Shown: positions 1-10,925, numbered from the stretch's first letter. The stretch is DNA of 64,000 nt from Erigeron canadensis (GCF_010389155.1 NC_057769.1:15996735-16060734); one strand, 5' to 3'. Program-made: numbers and translations. The notes: generated from the letters alone by a model not told the origin.

Positions 1-142
1 GTCTAGCTTAATATTAGTTTTTGTCTTTCCTTTCTTTTTGTTTTCATCAATAAATTGTTACTTTTCACGGGTTGCTTTTAGTGTTTGTTTTATAGAAATT
101 AAAAGTCACAAGACAGTTCAGAAGGATTTCGATCGCTTGATT

Positions 143-1000
143 ATGGAGACTATGGAAGTTCCATCTAGTCCCGAATTTCCTATTTGTACTCCTGTCCTAC
201 CAGATAAGTTCGCCCCAAACAAGCTTCATTTGAAGTTAGTTAGGGATAACCTGTTTGACGGGAAAGATAAACGGGATCCACTTAAGCATATAAAGGATTT
301 CAATAGTGACTGTGGGGTGTTTAAATACAAGGATGTTGCCCAGGACGACGTTAAATTAATTCTCTTCAAGTACTCATTGGCGGTAGAAGCATTGGAATGG
401 TTTGATGAATTTGAGGAGCAAACTATTAGGACATGGGAAGAAGTGAAGGAGAAGTTCGTCAATAGATATTTCCCTAGAGAACTGGTAAATAGGTTAAAGA
501 ATGAGATAAGGGACTTCAATTAGAAAGAAGGAGAGACATTGGGCGCATCTTGGAAAAGATTAGATAGGATGCTTAAGAAATGTCCAGGTCATGAGATAGA
601 CAGAAAGGAAGTTTTAGAAGTATTTTATTATGGAGTGGATAATTAATCAAGAAAAGAGTTAGATATCATAGGAGGAGGTATGTTCGAGTATTTATCAGTA
701 GGAAAGGCTAAGAGGATCTTAAACGATTTGGCAGAAAAAGAAGTAGAAAGAAGTTGGGGAGAGTCGGATAAGCAAGACAAGTTAAAAGGAATAACAACTC
801 GATCGAGGAAGGAGACGAAATCACCACCAAACCCACTGGAGGATGAGAAACGAGTAAGGATGAAAATGATGCAGAAGTGGGAACTGGAAACGAGGCTGGA
901 AACAGGAGCAAGAAAGAATCAGAATCACTTTGGCAAAATCAATTCCGCTGGTCAGATAACAGCGCTGCTCGTGAGCACCCCAACGCAGCTGGAAGCACCA
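143..1000 (+). pseudogene. Athila-type gag, broken
   Basis: Reading from the ATG at 143, the first 126 codons match the plant retrotransposon gag domain: a hydrophobic and charged segment with KHIKDF, then ALEWFDEF and WEEVKEKFVNRYFP. A stop at about 521-523 interrupts it. The same frame continues with GASWKRLDRMLKKCPGHEI and meets another stop near 643-645. A third part (680 on) carries EKEVERSWGESDKQDK and TTRSRK. At about 900-1000 the meaningful frame shifts by one base into a proline- and alanine-rich linker leading to the protease. Gag would form the retrotransposon particle in the cytoplasm. No zinc knuckle is seen. The first ATG at 38 was not chosen because the conserved part begins after 143. 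Confidence 0.8.
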
Positions 1001-1199
1001 GGTACACTCCCAGCGCCGCTGGCACCCATCCTGGCGCCGCTGGAGCCCCTAAAAACACAACCAACACTGCTGGTGAGTACCCAAGAGCCGCTCAAGCCTC
1101 TAGGAACCACTCCAGCGCTGCTGGAGAGAACCCCAGCGCTGCTAGCAGCACCAGGAACCCAGTTCCAACTCCGAAAAACACACCTTACAGTAAAACCAT

Positions 1200-1962
1200 T
1201 CTTTTCCCTCAACGCATGAGAAAAGAGAAGATGGAAGCGAGGACTAAAAGACTCCGCAATGTATTAAAAGATTCTCTCGTAACCATACCCTTACATGAAT
1301 ATCTTGCAGGTATACCATCCTACCCGAGGGTCTTGAAGGAAATGATAAAAAGCAGCAGGAGCTCTGATGAGGCAAGAGGAATAGAAGTGGATGAGGAGTG
1401 CTCTACACTATTAGCAGATAAATTCCCACCAAAGTTGGGAGACACATGGTGTTTTCTTGTTACTTGTACTTTAGATAGTAATGTAACTTGTGATGCTTTA
1501 GCTGACTTAGGAGCTAGTATTAATGTAATGCCGCATTCACTTTATCGTAAAATTAGCTCTAAGAATTTAGAAAAGACTTTTATGAACCTTAGGCTAGCAA
1601 ACCAATCATATGACCACCCAATAGGAATAGCTAGGGACATGCGAGTAAGAGTAGGGAATTTAACTTTTCTGGTAGATTTTGTTATTTTAGAAATGATAGA
1701 TGATGCTAAGGTACCCATAATATTAGGTAGACCATTTTTATATACATCAGGTGCAATCATTAGGGTTAAGGATAAAGAAATTTCTCCAGGTGATGGAAAA
1801 GACAGACTTAGATTTACTATTGGTAAAGGATTAGAATACCCTTGTAGCGAAAGGGATTGTTTAGAGGTTGATGAACTAGATGAGTATTTAGACATGTCAA
1901 TCAACGAAGTACTTGAAGTAGAAAGCACGAATGTATTGATTGAACATGATGTCAGAAACTAA
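1200..1962 (+). pseudogene. Athila-type aspartic protease region
   Basis: The frame running from 877 to 1962 carries a retropepsin-like domain. The catalytic-loop segment ALADLGASINVMPHSLY lies at about 1498-1548. The second conserved strand VPIILGRPFL lies at about 1710-1740, where the GRPFL turn is characteristic. In Athila elements the usual D-[LT]-G-A triad is DLGAS, which is kept here. Upstream are MRKEKMEARTKRLRNVLKDS and LHEYLAGIPSYPRVLKEM, the usual link between gag and protease. The enzyme would cleave the gag-pol polyprotein. The frame is open but joined to gag only through a frameshift, and RT needs further frame changes, so no working polyprotein can be made. Confidence 0.85.
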
Positions 1963-3650
1963 TTTACAGGTACACCCAAGGAATGCAGGAGAGCTTGAGA
2001 CGGATATATTTGATGAATTGGAAACAGTGACACCAGGAGCGTTGCCGACGTCTTTGGAGGACCCACCGACTTACTTAGAACTCAAGCAATTGCCAGAAGG
2101 TTTGGAATATGCATTCCTATAAGGTAAGTCTACTCTTCCCGTAATCATATCATCGAGATTATCAGGAATAGAGAAATCGCGTTTTAAAAGTTTTGAAAGA
2201 TGATAAAAAGGCTTTTGCTTGGCGTTTATCCGACATACAAGGTTTACACTCGTCTTTTTGCAAACACAGAATTCATTTTGAAGGTAATGTAAAACGCGTC
2301 GTTCAATGGCAGAGACAGTTGAATCCTAATATGAGAGATGTTATCAAGAAAGAAATAATCAAATTGTTAGACACCAGTATAATTTATCCTATCCCTGATA
2401 GTGAGTAGGTCAGTCCTATACATTGTGTGCCTAAGAAGGGGGTATGACTGTAGTAGGCAATGACCATGGTGAGCTTGTCCCAACTAGAACAGTCACCGGT
2501 TGGAGAGTTTGCATTTATTATAGGAAATTAAATGATGCCACCCAAAAAGACCATTACCCCCTACCCTTTATTGACAAAATGCTCGAACGGCTAGCCGGTA
2601 ACAAGTATTTATGTTTTCTTGATGGGTTCTCTGGGTACTTACAAATACCCGTTGCAGTAGATGATCAAAGAAAGACCACCTTTACCTGCCCATATGGAAC
2701 CTATGCTTACCGTAGGATGCCTTTTGGATTATGTAATGCCCCTGGCACCTTTCAAAGGTGGATGACTGCAATTTTTCAGGACTTGTTAGAAACATCGATG
2801 GAAGTTTTTATGGATGATTTTTCTGTATATGTTAATTCATTTGATATATGATTAGATAACCTAGATAAGATGTTAGGTAAATGTGAGCAGGTTAATCTTG
2901 TGTTAAATTGGGAGAAATGTCATTTTATGGTAAAAGAAGGGATAGTTTTAGGACATAAGATATCTAAGGCAGGAATAGAAGTAGATAAAGCTATGATAGA
3001 TGTGATAGAAAGATTACCACCACCTACTAATGTTAAGGGAATAAGGAGTTTCTTAAGACATGCAAGATTTTATAGAAGATTCATTAAGGACTTTTCAAAG
3101 ATAGCTAGGCCATTGACTAAGCTTTTAGAAAAAGGTGTAAAATTTGATTTTGATTCAGAATGTGAGAAAGCTTTTCAAACACTTAAGGGCCACTTAGTTA
3201 ACTCACCGAAAGTAGTTTCACCCACATATGAGTTACCTTTTGAAATAATGTGTGATGCCAGTGACTATGCATTAGGAGCAGTGTTAGGACAAAGGATAGA
3301 GAAACATTTTAGGCCTATTTACTATGCTAGTAAAACACTGAATGAAGCCCAGAGGAATTATACCACAACTGAAAAAGAGTTGTTAGCCGTAGTGTTTGCC
3401 TTAAAAGAAATTAGATCCTATATGTTGTTAAGTAAGACTGTGATTTTCACTGACCATTCTGCCATCAAATACTTATTAAGTAAATAGGATGCCAAGCCTA
3501 GGTTGATTAGGTGGGTACTATTGTTGCAAGAGTTTGATGTAGAAATTAGAGATAAGAAAGGTGATGAGAATTTAGCAGTTGACCACCTTAGTAGACTAGA
3601 AAACCCCATATTTAGAGGAATTAAGAGTGTCAGACATAGATTATGCATTC
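1940..3650 (+). pseudogene. Athila-type reverse transcriptase and RNase H, broken
   Basis: Successive fragments (1940-2122, 2193-2408, 2444-2851, 2870-3487 and on to about 3650) form one RT-RNase H region. Visible RT motifs are WRVCIYYRKLN, FLDGFSGYLQIP, YRRMPFGLCNAPGTFQRWM and the active-site box FMDDFSVY. RNase H shows IMCDASDYALGAVLGQ, KTLNEAQRNYTTTEKELLAVVFA and FTDHSAIKYLLSK, so the catalytic Asp and Glu positions are present. Stops follow SIIYPIPDSE, VNSFDI and YLLSK, and the frame changes between 2122 and 2193. After RNase H the reading DHLSRLENP continues briefly, then fades. The integrase that should follow is absent. RT would copy element RNA to DNA; this copy cannot. Confidence 0.9.
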
Positions 3651-3660
3651 CCGGATGAAT

Positions 3661-4137
3661 ATTTAATGAATGTTAGACTAGTTATAGGTGGACAGGGTGG
3701 TACTCGGTTAGGGGATTTGGGTAGGACATACGAATTTGTTAGCGGAAAGGGTGGTACCCACGTGACCAAGTCTAGTGACTTATTTAGATCTCAACTATTG
3801 TATTGAATAGTGCAACCTGAAATATAGCATGGATCTTATTTGAAGTAGATGATCTCTTAATTATATTGTTTCTAAATCAAAATCTTTTCGTTGTGTCTTC
3901 GGACACAGCCTGCCCCGGTAATACCGGATTCCACTGTCTTTTATTATTATTAGTTTAAGCAATGTGACAACTCGGTCACAAAACCCAAACAGTCTTAGTA
4001 TTTCCTTGACTTATAAATTTAAAACTTGACTGCTTTTAATTATACACAAACAACACATCAAACACTATCTGTGCAGATAGGATCTATCTCCCCCTGAGAT
4101 CCTAGATTATCAACGATCTCATTTAGCTCCTTATAAT
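3661..4137. other. Non-coding stretch, probable truncated 3' end of element C
   Basis: No coding frame is convincing. A purine-rich run on the minus strand (plus-strand tctccccct at about 4087-4095) has the form of a polypurine tract and would mark the 3' end of element C. About 15 bases further left the sequence reads ...ctgtgca, which could be an LTR edge on the minus strand. I could not match 3661-4075 to the 5' LTR of C at 43444 onward, so the 3' LTR is truncated, replaced or not here. A short inverted repeat, gtgtcttcggacac, lies near 3893-3906. Confidence 0.4.
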
Positions 4138-4527
4138 CTACATCAAAGCTTTCCAGACCTTAGTTTGGCTCTCTATTACCTCTTTACGCTTATTCAGCTT
4201 CTTGACAACTCTTTCCAGATGCACCATTGTCTCAGACTGAATCTTTTGTAAAGCCTCACGTCTTGTCTGAAGTTGAGTATTTTCTTCCTTTAACTCTTCA
4301 AACATTTGATGGTGTGGCTCTTCTTGCTTTGAAAATCTTTTTGTTAAGCTTACAATCAAGACTCTCATATCTTCTAATTCTTTCTCCAATCCAGACACAA
4401 TGTCTTTATTGGATTTTGAGCTGCTTGATTAAGAAGATGTCACAGATGGTTCACCTCCTTCGGCTACTTTCCTCCTCCTGAGCTGTTGAGACGAACTATC
4501 TTCGTTATCTCTGGTAAGTCCTGACAT
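4138..4527 (-). pseudogene. Short coiled-coil 3' gene of element C
   Basis: An ATG at 4527-4525 begins a reading MSGLTRDNEDSSSQQLRRRK that meets a stop near 4428. The same frame continues as SGLEKELEDMRVLIVSLTK and ends at 4138. The second part is rich in Leu, Glu and Lys at heptad spacing (LEKELEDMRVL, LQTRREALQKI, LERVVKKLNK) and is predicted by eye to form a coiled coil of about 80 residues. A and B have a much longer 3' gene that also ends in a coiled coil, so this looks like a reduced form keeping only that tail. With the internal stop it is probably dead. It lies between the word-rich spacer and the purine tract. Function unknown. Confidence 0.6.
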
Positions 4528-4929
4528 TTTAAGCTTCCTAAAAACCCTGTAGTTCATATATTTTCAAAATGTTAATGACTTTAACCATCCATAGATAAGT
4601 TGATCGATAAAAATTCTTAGCATTTACTAGGATAGTATAACCATTTGTTTCTTAATCCTCCAAAATTTTATCAATTTTATCGAATCAACACGTCAAGATT
4701 AAAACTTCCAATGTTTTCCAAGGTTGCGAAACCGTTTGTTACATAACCTTCCAAAACATCTAGTTTTAATAAACGACACTTTGAACTTCACAAAATTCAA
4801 CTAAAACCATTTGTTTTTCTTAAATTTTAAAGTTCAATATTATAAGGCAATTCACATTTTCTAATTTGGCTCATTTGAAAATTTTCCCATTTTAAAAATT
4901 TTCCGAAGTCCTAGAACGATCAAATTTCT
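4528..4929. other. AT-rich non-coding stretch of element C
   Basis: I see no coding frame, repeat array or RNA gene here. On the minus strand it lies between the word-rich spacer and the start of the coiled-coil gene, where a leader or leader intron would sit by analogy with A and B. The final bases before the ATG do not show an obvious acceptor. Confidence 0.4.
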
Positions 4930-5800
4930 TATACACACACATATGGTGATAATACACATATATGGTGTCGGGTTTGACTAGTCAATGCATGTTTATGTTT
5001 CATATGTTACTTATAAAAATTTTTCAATTTAAAAATTTTAAGTCATGAAACACACATATGTCACAACACGCAAAAGGTGTATTTGACAAAAGAGCACGCA
5101 AAAATCGTCATATGCGTGTTCTTCATGATGACATCATCATTAAAACATGCAAATCCTGGAAACGTTTGAAGATGAACTGGGTTCATATGAACACGCATAT
5201 GGTGAAGAACACGCATACGATTGTTCATGATCTAAAACTTAATCCAGTCGTTTTGAACCCTAAAACTCTTAAATCTGGTACAAATAGCATCTTATAAGTC
5301 CGATTTATCAGTTTATTGGTTCCATTTCTTTATCCATTTCATTTAATTAGTCCCTTTTAGTGATTTTATATCCAAAATATAAAAACCCTAAATCTTGACT
5401 ATAACCCATGAGGAATGGATTTAGAAATCTTGTTAATCATATACTGTTGTTCAAAAAGTGTTAATGATTGTGTTTCTTGTGTCTTAAACAAGTATGGATC
5501 AAGCTTTATGAATTGAGAAGATGAACAGTGCTATGGACGGGAAACACGCAAATGGAGAGAGATTTAGAAAGAACACGCAAAATGATTTACTTTATCATTA
5601 AATGCGTACAAGTTTCTTTTTGTATCCACACAAACACGCATATCTGATCACTGTTCAGAAACACGCATATTTGGCCGACTAAGCCAGAACACACATATCT
5701 GGCCCATCATGCCAGAAAACGCATACCTGGCCTATTACGCCAGAATGCGCATATTAGGCCCAAAATGAAAACACGCATATATCAGCCCACTTTGCTTAAT
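4930..5800 (-). promoter_or_regulatory. Word-rich spacer before the 3' gene of element C
   Basis: The hexamer CACGCA, or its complement TGCGTG, recurs many times, usually as AACACGCAAA or AACACGCATAT (for example 5070-5110, 5190-5220, 5540-5640 and 5660-5800). At 5660-5770 it is combined with short inverted repeats of the form CTGGC(7 nt)GCCAG in three imperfect tandem units of about 32 bp. GGCCCA or AGCCCA site-II motifs lie in the same block. A and B carry their own word, hairpins, GCCCA motifs and a TATA box in the same position, so this is probably the promoter or leader region of the 3' gene. A convincing TATA box at the expected place was not found; gattttatatcc (5363-5374) is a weak candidate. 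Confidence 0.5.
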
Positions 5801-6530
5801 ACGCATTTAACACTTAGCCTAATTTTTCTCAATTCATGTGAACCATGACTTCCTAAAAGTTAACCTTCACAAACTTGATTAACACTTTGTAAATTCACCA
5901 ATAATTTTCTCGAACACGATATGGTTAACGAAAAGAATTCTTCAGAGAACACGATAAGAAATACACCGAATTTAAATTCTATATCACCATTCTTAATACT
6001 TTTCTCGATAAAGAAATTCTTGATAACTGTCACCACTTAAACAATCTTACAGTATAAAATCATTAAGTCAAGACCCAATATGTCACTATTTAATGAATTA
6101 GAAAGTACCATTGTTAAGTATTTGACAATAACAGACAATGGACACAATCAATGTTGTTTAATAGATTCAAATACAACAAAATAAAGACACAAGATTGAGT
6201 AACATGATAAACTATCTCTCCATCTATATTTTCGTCTCCATTTGAATTTTGATGAGTTGTTGACGTGTAAGTGTACTCTGCTTCCATTTTAAGCTTGAAC
6301 TTTCTCCATTTCGGACTGGATAGATCCAATTTTCATACACTTTGGAGACCCTTTATGTTAACGGTTGATACACATCCAGTTAAGATAAATAATTCTTCAA
6401 ACACATCATCAAACTCATGAGATCCATACATCCAATGTATTCATCTCAATGGTAAATAATTAATGGTTGATTCTCCCAATCAAGATTAGAATCAAAGCCT
6501 TTATCATGTTAGCTCACGCTTTGAAGGGAA
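5801..6530. other. Non-coding stretch where pol should be in element C
   Basis: In A and B this position, between the end of gag and the spacer of the 3' gene, holds protease, integrase, RT, RNase H and a conserved non-coding block. Here I see none of these. The sequence is AT-rich with only short chance frames. The absence of any pol remnant suggests a clean loss of pol rather than gradual decay. Confidence 0.5.
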
Positions 6531-7582
6531 TTAGTTTCCTTGTTCAAGAACCCAGACCTTTTTTGTCTGGATTCTTCCCGAATCATCCCAATGTGCAAAT
6601 TCTCCCCAACCTCCTTTTCCCAAAATCTCATTTAATTGGTTTGAATCTTCTTGATGCTGCTTCTTATGATAAGCATTAGATGATTCACCGGCATAATAGT
6701 ACTGAGATATTGATTTGAAACCAGTTCCACTTCTTCCAGCAAAACGATCATAGTAAGTACTGTAATATTCTGTAGTCTTGGCAGATGATTTCACTTGATG
6801 TATGTTTGAAGGATATCTAATGCCAAGATTCTGTGACCTGTTACTCGAGGAAGGGTAACTTGAAGAAGTCGCATGATTAGATACTTGTTTGAAATGACAT
6901 TCTTCAAGTAATTTCTTCTTCAACTCTCTTGGTCTTTGAGAAGATAAGGAATCTTAGGAAAGTCTTTGAAAACAACCAACATGATCTCTAATTGATTTCA
7001 TGTATTGTTCTTTCATCATATCTTTTCCCTTCACTTTATGAGAATTTTCTCTCAGAACTCTCTCATTATTATGGATAAATTGTCTGAAGAGTGATCATCA
7101 CTCCTTGAGCATATCCTAGTATCTGAAGGTTTTGACCTCGAATGAGTCAAATCTCTATTCATTCCTTTACTTGGACACTTACTAGCAACATGACCCTTTG
7201 TACGACATATGAAGTAGGAAATCCTCTTGACATTTTTCTTCGTTTTAAATCTTCTGAGATTTTCTTCCGTAATAGGAATTCCATACTCAGTCATTTCTTC
7301 AATGCACGAAAGTCTTTCCAAAGCTTCTTCCATTGTTTTCACAGGCTTTAATGGAGTTGACTTTGAGTGTCCCAAATATAATGTCTCGTTTTCTTCCAGA
7401 ATTACTCCTCTGCTTGTTGATGGCTCATCAATCCTGGAGGCTTCAGGAACCAAATGAGTAATATTCTTATGATCCTTGTCCCATTCATGACATACATCAT
7501 GTATTTGACTAACACTCAAAGACTTTTGACTAAGATGTTCAACATGATACACCTTGTCAAGATGAAGATTAGTGATGCTCAC
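6531..7582 (-). pseudogene. 3' part of element C gag with second zinc knuckle
   Basis: The frame 7582-7052 starts with a protease-like tail (VYHVEHLSQKSLSVSQIHDV), then PLKPVKTMEEALERL and YGIPITEENLRRF, and a second CCHC-type knuckle (CRTKGHVASKCP, first Cys displaced to FIC). The segment PVKTMEE and YGIPI matches the same part of element B (36049-37371). After a break the frame 6923-6531 ends in WDDSGRIQTKKVWVLEQGN. In element A the same KVWV ending is followed directly by protease. Here nothing recognisable follows. Several stops and frame changes separate the pieces. Gag would coat element RNA in particles. Confidence 0.75.
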
Positions 7583-7906
7583 TTTACCATGACCAGTTGT
7601 GATTCCCTGAGCTAGTCAGGCAAAGTTCACCTGAACATCATAAATCTTAACAAAGTCTGACAGAATACTACTATCTCTAGTGGCATGAATAGAACATCCA
7701 GTATCGATATTCAACATATTGTCAGTCCCTTCTACTGAAACTGGATACTTTGTGATAGTTAAATTCGTCATGAAGTTCACAAGACCCGATATTGTCTTTT
7801 GATCTTCGACTTTGTTTGAACTGCTCAAAACTATTGATTTTTCAGGGTTTCTGAATGGTCTAGTGTCATCACTTTCTCGAGTCTCTGATTCTAAATCTGA
7901 TGACAC
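7583..7906 (-). pseudogene. Protease-like domain lying inside element C gag
   Basis: The frame 7906-7616 begins acidic (SDLESETRESDDTRPF) and then reads NIDTGCSIHATRDSSILSDF. This resembles the copia protease active-site segment D-[ST]-G-C-S-x-H-x-T seen in A (LDSGCSRYMTGDKKLLSNY) and B (VDSGCSRHMTGDKNVLSNY). The domain continues across a one-base shift into VYHVEHLSQKSLSVSQIHDV in the next frame, matching YVEQLTHNLMSVSQICD of A. In A and B the protease lies after the second zinc knuckle; here it lies before it, in the place of the FVAYMADC coiled-coil segment. The catalytic Asp is present. The frame is broken, so no activity is expected from this copy. Confidence 0.65.
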
Positions 7907-7980
7907 GTCTGAACTAATATCAGCCAGGTAGGCATTGTTGGCTTTCTCAACAATAGAGCCCAGTCATATGAACCTTCCTG

Positions 7981-9042
7981 TTATTGAACCACCAAAGCTC
8001 TTGACCCATTTTGGTTATTAGAGTTTGGACTTTCAACCTTGGAACCTTGATATCTGTTTTGTTGAGAAGAGTTACTAGCATTCAAACTTGACCCTTGAAA
8101 ACATTTTCGTTGTGGAGCACCTTGAAGAGCTACTGATCCACCTTGGTTAAATTTCTGATGAGTCACAATAGACCTATCATCCTTTTAAGGTCTCTGGCAT
8201 TCCCTAGAAAAGTGTCCAAAGCCCTCGCAATCGTAACACTTTATCTTTGACTTATCGAAGTCATGCTTGGAACCCACGATCTTTCGCCCTGTTCTTGATA
8301 AGAACCGTTTAGCCCGAAGAGTCAGCATAGTCATTTGCCATTGCAGATCCATCTCTTCTAAATCCAAAGGATCAATCTGCTCGTATTCGTCCTCTATAAG
8401 ACTCGGATCTTGAACCTTTCCTTGGAGAAACTGTTCAAAAGATGTCACAAATGACGCAAGAACGGATAAGTGACTTTCCGCACATTTGACACTTATAGGC
8501 ATGGTGGAACTAGCACTGGAGGTAGGATATCGACGGTTGCCAAAGTTGTCGCTCTGACTTGAAATAAGACATATGTTCCGCTCAAAGTCAAACGAGATCT
8601 TTTGTAAGTCAACATCTTCACTCAGGAATGCCCTTGTGCTTCCTTCAGGGGAACCTAGACTTACATTGATCATAGGCCTACCGTAATAAAGCTCGGGAAT
8701 CTGAGCATTATTATATCCTGCCTCCCTCCTTTTTAGTTTCATTTCTTGTCCCCTAAACATAGCAACTATCTGAGTCAAAGACATATCAGAGAAATCTGCT
8801 TTTTCTAGCAAAGTAGTAATGTAATTACTCCACTTTTCCGGTAAGGAACTCAAAAATTTCTTGACTTCTTTTTTCCTCAGAAAAGGTAACTTCAAATGCT
8901 TGCAACTCTGCTAACAAATGATAATACCTTGTAATTAGTAGATCTAAGTTTTCACTTCTTAACCCAATAAATACATTATACTGATGCTTTAGAAGGTCTC
9001 TACGATTCTTTTTAAGTATTTCATCCCCATCACAATGATTTT
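7981..9042 (-). pseudogene. Central part of element C gag with first zinc knuckle
   Basis: This continues the gag that starts at 42971; the two parts were separated by element B. From 9042 it reads CDGDEILKKNRRDLLKHQYN and ENLDLLITRYYHLLAELQAF, the copia gag (UBN2-type) domain. After a frame change it runs 8895-8185 with FLSSLPEKWSNYITTLLEK, EEMDLQWQMTMLTLRAKRF and the CCHC knuckle CYDCEGFGHFSRECQRP near its end. A stop follows, then a Gln/Asn/Ser-rich stretch (8166-7981) ending SRALVVQ. The same positions in A (KAIVAAQ) and B (KAVVVQ) confirm homology. Nonsense and frameshift changes make it a pseudogene. Confidence 0.8.
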
Positions 9043-9724
9043 TGTAAGGTGCCCTATTGTTGTGTGGATCGTAATAAGATGTGATTCGTTATGTCAAGAG
9101 TGCGGAATCCTCTTGAGATAACTAGATTGCTATTGCCTTCCGTCGATTAGAAGCAATTAACCAACCTAAGGAGATGCACAAGGCTTGTGGTTCGTGTAGG
9201 AGGTCACACGAAGGAACAATTAACCTTGATTCGTGTATAATTAAAATGATTCACTAAGATCTACAACGATTAACCTAATTCCGTAGATTAGGTCTTGTAT
9301 TTATACTAGTTATGTATTAGATCGTGTGGGCTTAGGCCTTAATCGAAGATTAGGCCCGAAACAATAAGCCAATCGACTTGCCTCGTGCTGACGTCAGCAC
9401 GAGGTTGTTCCTTCATACTGATGACGTCAACACGAGAGACGACCTTTGACTCTTTGTTTAGCTTCGTTTGGCTCGTACATAACATCCAATCATTGTTCAA
9501 GTGTTCTACGACACTTATAAACCTTGATTCTATGTTCTTGTACCTGCAAAACAATATATAACACACAAACACAATACAAAACATAAACAGATATAATATT
9601 GAAGTTCAACTATAATCATCAAATATCAACACAAGTTCTTATTTAAATGATTACAAACATAGTTCCTAAACATAAACGATAATCAAATCTATGTTGTGAT
9701 TGTCACAACGAATCTGCATCTACA
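9043..9724 (-). repeat. 3' LTR of element B
   Basis: A 682-bp copy that matches 41926-42608 along its length. On the minus strand it begins TGTAGATGCAG and ends CACCTTACA. It contains GGGCC/AAGCCCA motifs (about 9325-9360), a TATA box GTATAAATAC (9297-9306, minus), a 24-bp perfect palindrome centred on TGACGTCA (9381-9404), and near its end a stem-loop with loop GATTCCGCA (9094-9116). The palindrome and the CACGA words lie upstream of the TATA box in the direction of transcription. Confidence 0.95.
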
Positions 9725-9735
9725 GACTCCCCCTT
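9725..9735 (-). other. Polypurine tract of element B
   Basis: Plus-strand gactccccctt reads AAGGGGGAGTC on the minus strand and abuts the TG of the 3' LTR. It is the expected plus-strand primer for reverse transcription. Confidence 0.9.
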
Positions 9736-9778
9736 GACAATTGCAACTGGATTTCTTTAAAGTCTTTGAACTTCAAAG

Positions 9779-10925
9779 CTATCCGTTAAATAAAAGCCTT
9801 GTACTATTCGCATGAATTCTCTCTTGTAAGCAATGTGCGAGAATGTTGCGATAGCGCCTTTCTTCAACTCTCCAAAAGTCCACTGCTGAGCAAGGTGTGT
9901 TCAAAAGTCTTCTCTGATCACCTCTGGACAAGTTGACAACCTGCATTGGATCATACACGCAACATTTGTTCCTGTGAATCATCAATAAACATCTGTGCTT
10001 CGCCTGACTTGTTATCTATTTGCCAAAATGTCATCTCTGTCAGCATATCTTGATCTCATCTGATAGCGGGAACCTTCTTAACAAATTTAATCCTTCTCTG
10101 TTTAAAACGAAATATGCCATCTTGATTCTTAATCTTCTTCAAAGGTGTTGGCTTAATCAACCTTTCTTCTGGCTACAGACCTCTATCACTGAAATTTCTA
10201 ATTCTTTCATCTCTGAATCTATTCCAGTAGAAATCTACAAGTCCATTGCTCTGAAGATTAACGAACCATCGTCTTCCCAAATCTAACATATCGGAATCAC
10301 TAAGAGAGTGGAAATGTCTTTGACTCATCGACATGTACTGGCATCCCTCCTTTCTCTTGATAACAAATAATTCGATTCTTTGATCATAAAACCAATTTTG
10401 TATCACTGAGAAATACTTAGGTGCATCCTTGTCTGAGACAAATTCCCAAAACATCGATGGCTTATACGTATCACGTATTACCAAACCAGTATGTCCTCTA
10501 TAACCTGGAATCAGTCTATTAGTAATAAACTCAACATCTTGCTGCACCAGAGGTATATTAATTCTTCCAATATCAACCTCTCGTGTAGCATCTATGTTCC
10601 AGAATAGATCACAAATATTATCATGTCCTTCATCTACTATATTTGCATATACAGCAAACCTCAAACTTGCAGCATTCTTAGGTTCATCTGGACTATCTCT
10701 GATTGGATTGAGATTGAGATGTTCCACTTCAGCTATTGGTTCAACTTGAATGAATTCATCTTCATTAAAGACACGATCAAAGTCATAAGGTATATCAAGC
10801 AACCTTTTTCTATCAGCTTCTGAAGTAATGAACTCTCCTTCTTCCATATCTTCATCATTGATACTTTCTAGATCTTCTTCAACATCAGGCTCGTCCAATG
10901 CACCTATCCTTTGAAGCTTATCTAC
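9779..10925 (-). pseudogene. Second part of the 3' gene of element B
   Basis: Two frames (10898-10173 and 9985-9779) match consecutive parts of the 34319-35418 product of element A. Shared blocks are EEGEF near the start, YKPSMFWEFVSDKDAPKY (A: WKPNLYWTHISDKDAAKY), NWFYD, LFVIKRKEGCQYM, RHFHSL, VYDPMQVVNLSRGD and ERRYRNILAHCLQERIHANS. The family is one I cannot name. It has no signal peptide or membrane segment. Relative to A about 60 residues between the two blocks are missing, so this copy has an internal deletion and at least one frame change. It follows the first part of the 3' gene across an AT-rich 250-bp gap and lies directly before the polypurine tract. No good ATG is seen at its start, which suggests it is joined to the first part by splicing. 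Confidence 0.7.

Larger units (their letters stand above)
1..3660 (+). mobile_element. Degenerate Athila-type Ty3 retrotransposon, internal part
   Basis: The stretch codes, in broken frames, for gag, aspartic protease, reverse transcriptase and RNase H in the order used by Ty3 elements. The protease context DLGASINVMP and the RT box FMDDFSVY are typical of the Athila/Tat branch, as I know these families. No integrase, LTR, primer site or envelope-like gene is visible. The left end runs off the window and the right end stops soon after RNase H. At least six stops or frame changes break the coding region, so this is an old, dead and truncated copy. It lies on the plus strand, just left of the nested copia elements. 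Confidence 0.9.

Noticed and set aside
5058..5297. 79-codon frame in the word-rich spacer of C
   Set aside because: It lies on the strand opposite to the element, has no homologue in A or B and is made of word repeats.
5040..5800. CRISPR-like array of ACACGCA repeats
   Set aside because: Spacing is irregular, the repeat is only 6-10 bases and the same word occurs in the 5' leader of the same plant element.
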